Below, in pieces: positions 27,324 through 34,682 of a stretch of 64,000 nt of DNA. Position 1 is the stretch's first letter. Every line of letters begins with the position of its first letter. The notes under the pieces are model-generated. The model did not search any database and was not told the DNA's origin. It saw only the letters and a list, made by a program, of their open reading frames with translations. The translations under genes were made by a program, and so were the position numbers. The DNA comes from an uncultured Lachnospiraceae bacterium (lineage in GTDB: Bacteria > Bacillota > Clostridia > Lachnospirales > Lachnospiraceae): contig CACZJL010000005.1 in assembly GCA_902781505.1 (NCBI GenBank), positions 33,286 to 97,285 on the forward strand, given 5' to 3'.

Positions 27324-28394
27324 ATGAAGAGAACAGCAATGATCATGGCAGGAGGAAAGGGCGAGAGATTCTGGCCTAGAAGTCGTGTACATCTGCCAAA
27401 GCAGTTCCTGTCCTTAACAAACGACGGAAAGACAATGATTCAGAAGACAGTTGAAAGAATCAGCCCGATTGTTGATATTGAGGATGTTTACATTTCAACA
27501 AACAAGAATTATAAGAAGCTTGTTATGGAACAGCTTCCCGGAATCCCGGAGGAGAACATTCTCTGTGAGCCAATCGGAAGAAATACTGCACCTTGTGTAG
27601 GTCTTGCAGCAGCTCATGTAGCAAAGAAGTATGAAAATGCTACTATGATCGTGCTCCCAAGTGATCATCTGATTAAGAATAATGAGATTTTTACTTCAGT
27701 TTTTGAAAAGGCCTGTGCCGTTGCAGAAGCTGGTGAAAATCTGGTTACAGTTGGTATTACACCAAACTATCCGGAAACAGGATATGGTTATATTAAGTAC
27801 AATGAAGCTGTAAAGAATGCTGATTCCTACAAGGTAGAAGCCTTTGTTGAGAAGCCTGACCTTGAAAAGGCGAAGGCATATCTTGCAGAAGGTGATTACC
27901 TCTGGAATTCCGGTATGTTCGTATGGCAGTCTAAGACAATTCTGAATTGCTTTAAGAACTACATGACTGATACTTATGAAGGACTTTTAAAGATTCAGGA
28001 TGCAATCGGAACAGATGCACAGGAACAGGTTCTTGAAGAGATATATCCAACACTTGAATCCACTTCTGTTGACTACGGAATTATGGAGAAGGCTGATTCC
28101 ATCTTCACACTTCCCGGTGATTTCGGCTGGGATGACGTTGGTTCCTGGCTTGCAGTTGGCCGTGTAAATCCGGTTGATGAAGATAACAATGTTGTCGCCG
28201 GCAACGTGGTTATGGTTGATACGAAGAACAGTGTAATCCAGGGTCATGGCAAGTTAATTGCTACAGTTGGCTTAAATGACATGGTAGTTGTAGATACTGA
28301 AGATGCTCTGCTCATCTCCACAAAGGAAGATGCAGGTAAAATCAAGCAGGTTCTTGCAAAGTTAAGAGAAGCAGGCAAGACAGAATATCTTTAA
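27324..28394 (+). CDS. manC: Mannose-1-phosphate guanylyltransferase
   Basis: Makes GDP-mannose from mannose-1-phosphate and GTP in the cytosol. 356 residues, the monofunctional length, lacking the C-terminal phosphomannose isomerase domain. The nucleotide-binding signature MIMAGGKGERFWPRSR starts at residue 6; FVEKPDLEKA and WNSGMFVW are the sugar-phosphate site blocks. It has its own strong promoter and AGAGGAGG before ATG 27324. It is followed by gmd and rmd, so its product feeds GDP-D-rhamnose synthesis. Confidence 0.94.
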   Translation: MKRTAMIMAGGKGERFWPRSRVHLPKQFLSLTNDGKTMIQKTVERISPIVDIEDVYISTNKNYKKLVMEQLPGIPEENILCEPIGRNTAPCVGLAAAHVAKKYENATMIVLPSDHLIKNNEIFTSVFEKACAVAEAGENLVTVGITPNYPETGYGYIKYNEAVKNADSYKVEAFVEKPDLEKAKAYLAEGDYLWNSGMFVWQSKTILNCFKNYMTDTYEGLLKIQDAIGTDAQEQVLEEIYPTLESTSVDYGIMEKADSIFTLPGDFGWDDVGSWLAVGRVNPVDEDNNVVAGNVVMVDTKNSVIQGHGKLIATVGLNDMVVVDTEDALLISTKEDAGKIKQVLAKLREAGKTEYL

Positions 28395-28418
28395 TTGTTG
28401 ATTTTTGGAGGAATAGTA

Positions 28419-29468
28419 ATGAAAAAGGCGTTAATCACAGGTATTACAGGTCAGGATGGTTCCTACCTTGCAGAGTTACTCGTTGAGAAGGGATATGAAG
28501 TTCATGGTATCGTAAGAAGAGCTTCTACAGTAACAACAGATCGTATTGATGGACTTTTAAAGGCTGGTAAGGTAACACTTCATGATGGTGACCTTTCCGA
28601 TTCTTTAGGTCTGGTTCAGATTATCGGCGATGTTCAGCCGGATGAAATCTACAACCTCGCTGCACAGAGCCATGTTGGTACATCCTTCAAGGCTGCTGAG
28701 TACACAGGTGATGTTGATGCGATTGGCGTTTTAAGAGTTCTTGAGGCTGTTCGTGTAACAGGTCTCACAAAGAAGACAAAGATCTACCAGGCTTCTACTT
28801 CTGAGCTTTACGGAGAAGTTGAAGAGTGCCCACAGAATGAAAAGACTCCTTTCCACCCATTCAGCCCATATGCTGTAGCAAAGCAGTACGGCTTCTGGAT
28901 GATTAAGGAATACAGAGATGCTTACGGCATGTTCGCATGCAATGGTATCCTCTTTAACCACGAGTCTGAGAGACGTGGTGAGAACTTCGTTACAAGAAAG
29001 ATTACACGTGCTGCCGGTCGTATTGCCTGCGGACTTCAGGATCACTTAGAGCTTGGTAACCTCGATTCTAAGCGTGACTGGGGTTATGCAAAGGATTACG
29101 TAGAGTGCATGTGGCTCATCATGCAGCAGGATACACCGGACGATTTCGTTATCGCTACAGGTGTTCAGCACACAGTTCGTGATTTCGTTGAGATGTCCTT
29201 TAAGCATGATGGTATTGAACTTCGCTGGGAAGGCGAAGGCATTGATGAGAAGGGTTATGATGTTAAGACAGGCAAGATGCTTGTTTGCGTAAATCCTGAA
29301 TTCTACCGTCCAACAGACGTAGTTAACCTTTGGGGTGATCCGACAAAGGCTAAGAATGTCCTTGGCTGGGATCCAACCTCTACAAGCTGCGAAAAGCTTG
29401 CGGAAGTTATGGCTGAGTACGACCTTCAGCTTGCAAAGAAGGAAGCTAAGGAAGCAGCAGAGGCATAA
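28419..29468 (+). CDS. gmd: GDP-mannose 4,6-dehydratase
   Basis: Converts GDP-mannose to GDP-4-keto-6-deoxymannose with NADP. 349 residues, the normal length for the family. Cofactor motif [16 protein letters not shown] near the N-terminus, QASTSELYG with catalytic Thr/Ser-Glu, [11 protein letters not shown] with the catalytic Tyr-x3-Lys, and [16 protein letters not shown], diagnostic of Gmd. ATG 28419 with GGAGG 7 nt upstream is preferred to the in-frame codon at 28395. It lies between manC and rmd in one operon. Confidence 0.95.
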   Translation: MKKALITGITGQDGSYLAELLVEKGYEVHGIVRRASTVTTDRIDGLLKAGKVTLHDGDLSDSLGLVQIIGDVQPDEIYNLAAQSHVGTSFKAAEYTGDVDAIGVLRVLEAVRVTGLTKKTKIYQASTSELYGEVEECPQNEKTPFHPFSPYAVAKQYGFWMIKEYRDAYGMFACNGILFNHESERRGENFVTRKITRAAGRIACGLQDHLELGNLDSKRDWGYAKDYVECMWLIMQQDTPDDFVIATGVQHTVRDFVEMSFKHDGIELRWEGEGIDEKGYDVKTGKMLVCVNPEFYRPTDVVNLWGDPTKAKNVLGWDPTSTSCEKLAEVMAEYDLQLAKKEAKEAAEA

Positions 29469-29470
29469 GA

Positions 29471-30397
29471 ATGAGCAAAGTATTGATTTTTGGTGCAGGT
29501 GGTTTCGTAGGAAGATATCTTGCACTGGAATTTAAAAATGCGGGATATGAAGTAGCCGGAAGTGACCGCGTTCGCACGGAATCCGTTCCGGAGTTCGTTT
29601 CATTTACCGAGGCCGATTTACTCGAAGCAGCACAGGTATCTAAAGTTGTGGCAGAAGCTAAGCCTGACATTATTGTGAACCTTGCTGCAATCAGCAGTGT
29701 GGGTGCATCTTGGTCCATGCCGGCGGCTACTATCTCGGTAAATGTAGTTGGCGCGTTGAATGTCTGTGAAGCAGCACGTGCACTCGACCCGATGCCAAAG
29801 GTGATGTTTATCGGTTCAAGTGAAGAGTATGAAGCTGTTGAACGTCCGATTGATGAGGAGGTTCCGCTTCGTGCCAATAATCCTTACGGAATCAGTAAGG
29901 CAGCACAGGAAGCTTTCACAAAGCTGTATCGCGACCGTTACGGCATGAAGATTTATTATGTGCGTCCGTTCAACCACACAGGTGTTGGTCAGCGCGATTC
30001 CTTCGTTCTGCCATCCTTTGTGAAGCAGGCAGCTGAAATCAGCAAGTCCGGAAAGCCTGGCGTGATTCATGTCGGAAATCTGGCTGCAAAGCGTGATTTC
30101 TCTGATGTTCGCGACATTGTTCGTGCATATCGCATGATTGTGGAGCAGGATAATTGTGAAGCGGTTTATAACGTGGGCTCTGGCGTGGCCTATGGCTTAA
30201 ATGAGTTGTTAGACTACATCGTCAGCCTTTCTTCAACCAAAATTACGGTTCAGGTGGATGCAGAGCGTTTCCGTCCTGTAGATACACCGCTTGTTGTGTG
30301 TGATCATGCAAAGATTACGAAGGAACTCGGATGGGAGCCTGAGTATTCGATTAAAGATACGTTGAAGGAAATGTTTGATAATTTTCTTCAGGCATAA
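29471..30397 (+). CDS. rmd: GDP-4-keto-6-deoxy-D-mannose reductase (GDP-D-rhamnose forming)
   Basis: SDR reductase, 308 residues, that most likely reduces the Gmd product at C4 to GDP-D-rhamnose. It has FGAGGFVGRYLA as cofactor loop, MFIGSSEEYEAVERPIDEE, and NPYGISKAAQE with the catalytic Tyr-x3-Lys; RPFNHTGVGQ is the substrate block of Rmd-like enzymes. It starts 2 nt after the gmd stop. The alternative product GDP-L-fucose would need Fcl/WcaG, which also epimerises; the SSEEYE and NHTGxGQ patterns favour Rmd. GDP-6-deoxy-D-talose synthesis is a less likely option. Confidence 0.82.
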   Translation: MSKVLIFGAGGFVGRYLALEFKNAGYEVAGSDRVRTESVPEFVSFTEADLLEAAQVSKVVAEAKPDIIVNLAAISSVGASWSMPAATISVNVVGALNVCEAARALDPMPKVMFIGSSEEYEAVERPIDEEVPLRANNPYGISKAAQEAFTKLYRDRYGMKIYYVRPFNHTGVGQRDSFVLPSFVKQAAEISKSGKPGVIHVGNLAAKRDFSDVRDIVRAYRMIVEQDNCEAVYNVGSGVAYGLNELLDYIVSLSSTKITVQVDAERFRPVDTPLVVCDHAKITKELGWEPEYSIKDTLKEMFDNFLQA

Positions 30398-30433
30398 CAC
30401 ATTTAGATGTCTAACCTTAAAATTTTTTCAACG

Positions 30434-30475
30434 GGGGTCTCCGTGCGTTTAGACGTAAGAGACCCTTATTTTTAT
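30434..30475 (+). terminator. Intrinsic terminator of the manC-gmd-rmd operon
   Basis: GGGTCTC (30435-30441) pairs with GAGACCC (30459-30465), with an inner CGT/ACG pairing and a T-rich tail. The next promoter starts 18 nt after the stem. Confidence 0.75.
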
Positions 30476-30482
30476 GTCTTAT

Positions 30483-30511
30483 GTGACAGTGGACGGGCTG
30501 TGTAGTATAAT
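30483..30511 (+). promoter_or_regulatory. Promoter of the GT2/GT-C operon
   Basis: GTGACA (30483-30488), exactly 17 bp, then a perfect TATAAT (30506-30511). It lies inside the longest open frame of the next gene, which therefore must start further downstream. Confidence 0.75.
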
Positions 30512-30539
30512 AAAGCAAAATGGTGAAGTGGGACTGGTT

Positions 30540-31280
30540 ATGCTGGATTTAAAGGGGAAGTTATCTGTCGTTATGCCCGCGTATAACGAGGAGAAGCTGA
30601 TATATCAAAATATATTGGAAACGGTTGAGACGCTGTCTCGCTTTGTTTCTGATTTTGAAGTGATCGTGGTAAATGATGGCTCAAAGGATCGAACAAAGGC
30701 TGAGGTGCAGCGTGCCATGAAAGTTTGCCCTCAGGTAAGGCTCTCCGGGTCTGATAAGAATCACGGCAAGGGGGCTGCGATTCTACTTGGAGTTACAGAA
30801 GCCAAAGGCGATTTTATTGCTTTTGTGGATGCGGATTTAGAGCTCCATCCGAGGCAGCTTGAAAAGTATCTGTCCCATATGTTAGACACCGGATGTGATA
30901 TTGTTATCGGGAGCAAGTTAGATCCTGAATCTGAGCTGGAATACCCGTTTGTGAGACGAGTTATCAGTTATTGCTATTACATTATGCTTAATACCATGTT
31001 TCATCTGCATGTAAGAGACACGCAGACGGGACTGAAAGTATTCCGCGCGTCGGCTATCAAGCCGGTAGCGCATCTGATCCGTACGAGCGGATTTGCGTAT
31101 GATATTGAACTTCTGACGGCCTGCTCAAGAAGAGGCGCGACCATTGAGTCGCTGCCGGTGCAGGTGGTTTATGTCAGAGATTCGAGAAGGATTCACTTCT
31201 CAGATTGTTGGAGGGCGTTTAAAGATACCTGGGCAATTTTTAACCGGGTTTACGTAAAACATTATTATGACGAACACTAA
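30540..31280 (+). CDS. GT2 polyprenyl-phosphate sugar synthase-like glycosyltransferase
   Basis: GT-A enzyme of 246 residues resembling dolichyl/polyprenyl-phosphate glucose or mannose synthases. KLSVVMPAYNEEKLI at the start, VVNDGSKDRT, the metal site AFVDADLELHP, and the late block DTQTGLKVFRASAI typical of this subgroup. It has no C-terminal TM helices. The open frame begins at 30474, but a promoter occupies 30483-30511, so ATG 30540 is chosen. It overlaps the next (GT-C) gene by 14 nt. It probably supplies the lipid-phosphate sugar used by the neighbouring GT-C enzymes, perhaps flipped by GtrA at 47789 (inference). Confidence 0.85.
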   Translation: MLDLKGKLSVVMPAYNEEKLIYQNILETVETLSRFVSDFEVIVVNDGSKDRTKAEVQRAMKVCPQVRLSGSDKNHGKGAAILLGVTEAKGDFIAFVDADLELHPRQLEKYLSHMLDTGCDIVIGSKLDPESELEYPFVRRVISYCYYIMLNTMFHLHVRDTQTGLKVFRASAIKPVAHLIRTSGFAYDIELLTACSRRGATIESLPVQVVYVRDSRRIHFSDCWRAFKDTWAIFNRVYVKHYYDEH

Positions 31281-32895
31281 GAAAAAGACCTGGTTTCGGC
31301 CGGAAATCATTATTCCGATTCTTTTGATTGTTTCATTTCTTGTCTGGTTGCTCCTGTTTTTACTGGAACGCGGCCATGGCCTGCAGTCGGATATTTTCTT
31401 TCAGAGATTGAATGATTTTCTGGCAGATGCAACCAATGTGACCGGATATACGTCGGCTGACGATCCGTATTTTAATACGGATTATCAGGGACTCGAAGAG
31501 AAGGCATATCCGCCTCTCACCTACGTGTTTATGTATCTGATGTCGCGTGTGGTCAATATTGTTCCATACAGAGAGGTTCAGTTCTTCTTGCCGATTTATT
31601 ACAATCCGGCCTGGATGATGCTGTATTTGCTCGGAACCGTTGTCACAGCACTGTTTGTTTATGAAATCATCAGAACGGCTGTGGTTGGATCAGAGAATCA
31701 GAAGCGCCTCACGGCAGTGGCTATGATGCTGACCTTTGGCATGCTCTTTACGATGGAACGCGGGAATACGCTGATTCTGACAATCGGATTTGTGTGTCTG
31801 TATCTGTTCTGGTACGATTCTGAGTCGGCCTTAAAAAGAGAAGTTGCCATTATGAGCCTCGGTGTTGCGGCTGCATTTAAGCTGTCACCGGCACTCCTTG
31901 GACTGCTTTTGATTTATGACAGGAGATGGCTTCAGGCCGTGCGCTGTGCGTTGTATGGAGTCTTCTTCATATTTGCTCCATTTGCCGCGATTGAAGGTGG
32001 ATTCGCCAATATCCCACAATGGATTTCCAATATCCGGGCGAATGTGGATTCCTATAAGGATATAAAGAGTGGTGTAAGTCTGCAGAATACAGTCTTTTAC
32101 ATCAGACAGTTTCTGACGGGAAGTGCGGACAATAATCAGGCGCTTTACAGTGCCTGTCGTATTGTCGCAATTGTGCTCGCACTTGTAATTCTTGCCGGTG
32201 GATTTTTCGTCTGCTTCAAGTGGGAACAGGTGCTGATGGTATCTGCAGTTGTGACATTTTATCCGGCTCACTCCGGCAAATACAATATTCTCTATCTGCT
32301 CCCGGCCTTTATTATGCTTTTAAATGCCTATGCAAGCCGCAATGCAGGAGAGAAGGATGAGGTTCCGTTAAGGAACTGGGAAAATATTATCCTGCTGGTG
32401 GCATTCTTCCTGCTGAATCAGGATGTGCAGCTTCCGGAAAAGTATATGTGGTTTTCTTATATCTGTATGGTTCCGCTGATTGCACTTCTTTGTGCGGTGA
32501 AGGTAATTCGCGCAGGTGTGGTATTCGCTGTAAATCGAAAGTCGGTTCCGGAAGAGAGCATGACGGAAGAGGCAAGGCCTCTTGTGAACGCATATGCAGG
32601 ACATGTGGATGCAGCGCGTCAGGCGGTTGATAACCGGTATGCGGAAGCACTTCGTCATGTGGAGGTTACTTCGCAGAGTGTGAAGGAACGGGCTGAGTTA
32701 CAGCATCGGGCTGAGGAGGAAGCTAAGAGAATTCTTGGTTCCGAGGGTCAGCAGCAGATTGATGCAGAACGGGAACGGCATGAGCAGGAGCTTGAGAGGC
32801 TCAATGCACAGCGAAAAGCTCATGAGGAAGAGATGCGTCGAATCAAGGAGGAAGAAGAACTGGTTCGACAGATGAGGGAAGAATCAAAAAACTAA
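31267..32895 (+). CDS. GT87-like integral membrane glycosyltransferase with C-terminal coiled coil
   Basis: Membrane protein of 542 residues. TM1 is about 13-34, and about ten TM segments follow to ~residue 425. An acidic stretch in the first outer loop (LQSDIFFQRLNDFLADA, then YPPLTYVFMYL) and MERGNTLILTIGF resemble GT87 mannosyltransferases, which use polyprenyl-phosphate sugars. The last ~110 residues (from about EEARPLVNAYA) are a charged Glu/Arg/Gln-rich coiled coil, unusual for GT87. It overlaps the preceding GT2 gene by 14 nt, so the two probably work as a pair. Confidence 0.8.
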   Translation: MTNTKKKTWFRPEIIIPILLIVSFLVWLLLFLLERGHGLQSDIFFQRLNDFLADATNVTGYTSADDPYFNTDYQGLEEKAYPPLTYVFMYLMSRVVNIVPYREVQFFLPIYYNPAWMMLYLLGTVVTALFVYEIIRTAVVGSENQKRLTAVAMMLTFGMLFTMERGNTLILTIGFVCLYLFWYDSESALKREVAIMSLGVAAAFKLSPALLGLLLIYDRRWLQAVRCALYGVFFIFAPFAAIEGGFANIPQWISNIRANVDSYKDIKSGVSLQNTVFYIRQFLTGSADNNQALYSACRIVAIVLALVILAGGFFVCFKWEQVLMVSAVVTFYPAHSGKYNILYLLPAFIMLLNAYASRNAGEKDEVPLRNWENIILLVAFFLLNQDVQLPEKYMWFSYICMVPLIALLCAVKVIRAGVVFAVNRKSVPEESMTEEARPLVNAYAGHVDAARQAVDNRYAEALRHVEVTSQSVKERAELQHRAEEEAKRILGSEGQQQIDAERERHEQELERLNAQRKAHEEEMRRIKEEEELVRQMREESKN

Positions 32896-32985
32896 GAAAT
32901 ATTCAGAGGAGTTGGCGATTTTACATGTAGCGTCCATTGAATCGAAGAAAAATACAAAAGAAGAGAAATAATGTGAGGTGTGACT

Positions 32986-34383
32986 ATGGGAAAGTCGGCA
33001 AGAGAAAAATTTAAAAGCTTTCTGCTGGTGAGTCTGGATTTGATTGCGCTGACTGTGGCGATGTTAATCAGCGTAGCAATCTGGCTTCCGAAGGATTACG
33101 ATGTGGCAATTATTAATCATCTCTGGGCCATGTTTGTGACGGCGTATGTTCTTGTGTTTCTTGCAACAGACTGGGATTCGGATTTCTTCCATCGCGGATA
33201 TTATGCAGAAATTGTTGCGGGAATCAAGAAGCAGACCGTTGTTTTTGGTCTCGCAATTGTCATGCAGATGATGCGCAGAGAATTCTTTGCTCCCCGTGGT
33301 GTGTATGTTCTGACGTATGTTTTTACAACAGTGCTTGTTGTTTTGCTCAGGGATCTTTCCAAGTGGAGGATTCGTAAATCCAGATATGGCAAGACGAAGA
33401 TTGTCATGGTCTCTGAGCGCAATATGGCAGAGGATATGCTTGCACACAATCCGCTGGTGCACGACTGGACCAATAACCTTGTCGGCATTGCGCTGATTGA
33501 TGAAACGTCGGTGGATTCTGAAATTGGAGGAATTCCTGTCGTAGCGGACAGAGAGAGCCTTCTGCCGTTTATCCGCAAGAACGCAATCGACGATGTGTTC
33601 TTAAATCTTAGCTATAACGTTTCATTTGCCGAGTTAGAGCAGATGATTCATGAACTGGAGGAAGTCGGTGTGACTGTTCACTTAAGACTTTCTGTATTTG
33701 ACCGTTTCCAGTCGTATGATGTCAAGGTTGAGGATTTCATGGATGTACAGGTTGCGACCATGGCACATCGCTTCTATGATGTGAAGATGCTGGCAATCAA
33801 GCGTATTTTTGATATCTTAGGAGGACTGGTGGGAACCCTGTTCTTAGCACTCCTTTCCATCTTTGTCGCTCCGGCAATCAAGCTGACAAGTCCGGGGCCT
33901 GTATTCTTCAAACAGAAGAGAGTCGGAAAGAATGGCCGTAAGTTTAACATTTACAAGTTCCGTTCCATGTATCAGGATGCGGAAGAACGCAAGAAAGAAC
34001 TGCTTGCTCAGAACGAGATGAAGGGTGTTATGTTTAAGATGAAGAATGACCCCCGTATTACACCGATTGGTCGCTTTATCAGAAAGACTTCCATCGATGA
34101 ATTCCCGCAGTTCCTGAATGTGTTAAAGGGTGATATGTCTCTGGTTGGTACAAGACCACCAACCGTAGGAGAATTTGAACAGTACAAGCCATATCAGAAG
34201 AGACGTCTGGCAATGAAGCCGGGCATTACGGGCTTCTGGCAGGCATATGGCCGTGGAAGAGTTCTTGATTTTGATGAGATTGTCAAGATGGATCTCCAGT
34301 ACATCGATACCTGGAGCCTGGGGCTCGACCTTAAGATTCTGTTGAAAACCGTGCAGACAGTATTCACGGTGGGCGGAACCTGA
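32986..34383 (+). CDS. WbaP/WcaJ-like polyprenyl glycosylphosphotransferase
   Basis: Second initiating transferase of the locus, 465 residues. The N-terminal half has four TM helices (about 10-125) and a CoA_binding_3-like domain (IVMVSERNMAED...). The C-terminal half is the catalytic sugar transferase domain: re-entrant helix KRIFDILGGLVGTLFLALL, FKQKRVGKNGRKFNIYKFRS, the Asp-Glu dyad D371-E372 (TSIDEFPQ), GTRPPTVGEF and KPGITGFWQAYGRG. It typically transfers Gal-1-P, Glc-1-P or GlcNAc-1-P to undecaprenyl phosphate. ATG 32986 is preferred to GTG 32980 because of GAGGTG 5 nt upstream. Two initiators suggest two glycans from this locus. Confidence 0.92.
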   Translation: MGKSAREKFKSFLLVSLDLIALTVAMLISVAIWLPKDYDVAIINHLWAMFVTAYVLVFLATDWDSDFFHRGYYAEIVAGIKKQTVVFGLAIVMQMMRREFFAPRGVYVLTYVFTTVLVVLLRDLSKWRIRKSRYGKTKIVMVSERNMAEDMLAHNPLVHDWTNNLVGIALIDETSVDSEIGGIPVVADRESLLPFIRKNAIDDVFLNLSYNVSFAELEQMIHELEEVGVTVHLRLSVFDRFQSYDVKVEDFMDVQVATMAHRFYDVKMLAIKRIFDILGGLVGTLFLALLSIFVAPAIKLTSPGPVFFKQKRVGKNGRKFNIYKFRSMYQDAEERKKELLAQNEMKGVMFKMKNDPRITPIGRFIRKTSIDEFPQFLNVLKGDMSLVGTRPPTVGEFEQYKPYQKRRLAMKPGITGFWQAYGRGRVLDFDEIVKMDLQYIDTWSLGLDLKILLKTVQTVFTVGGT

Positions 34384-34451
34384 GGTTCAGTTTGTCAGAA
34401 CCTGATATCTGGCTCGCAAACCTGATATAAGCCAGACAATCACGAAATGTG
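34384..34451 (+). repeat. Tandem small hairpins and a 10-bp direct repeat after the WbaP-like gene
   Basis: AGGTTC...GAACCT (about 34383-34403) and TCTGGCT...AGCCAGA (34408-34414 with 34430-34436) form two consecutive hairpins. AACCTGATAT occurs twice, at 34399-34408 and 34419-34428. They directly precede the terminator. No gene is seen here. Confidence 0.5.
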
Positions 34452-34497
34452 AAAGAGGCAGTAAGTTTCTTGCTTAAGGAACTTATTGTCTCTTTTT
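34452..34497 (+). terminator. Intrinsic terminator of the polysaccharide locus
   Basis: AAGAGGCAGTAAGTTTCTT pairs with AAGGAACTTATTGTCTCTT (few mismatches) and ends in five T. From here to 34682 (about 185 nt) I see only a possible -10 (TAAAAT, 34611-34616) and no gene. Confidence 0.85.
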
Positions 34498-34682
34498 AAA
34501 TTTGTACAAAAACTTCAATGACCGATGCAGACAGGATTCCTGCTTTGTTATTAAAAATGCCAAAACTAGCCTGATTTGAATTTGATACTTTAGTTTCGTA
34601 AAGAAAGTAGTAAAATAGAACTTAATGAAGACTGGCAGGCTGGGAAAGGCTGCTTAGAGGATATAGGAATTAAGAAGATAAT

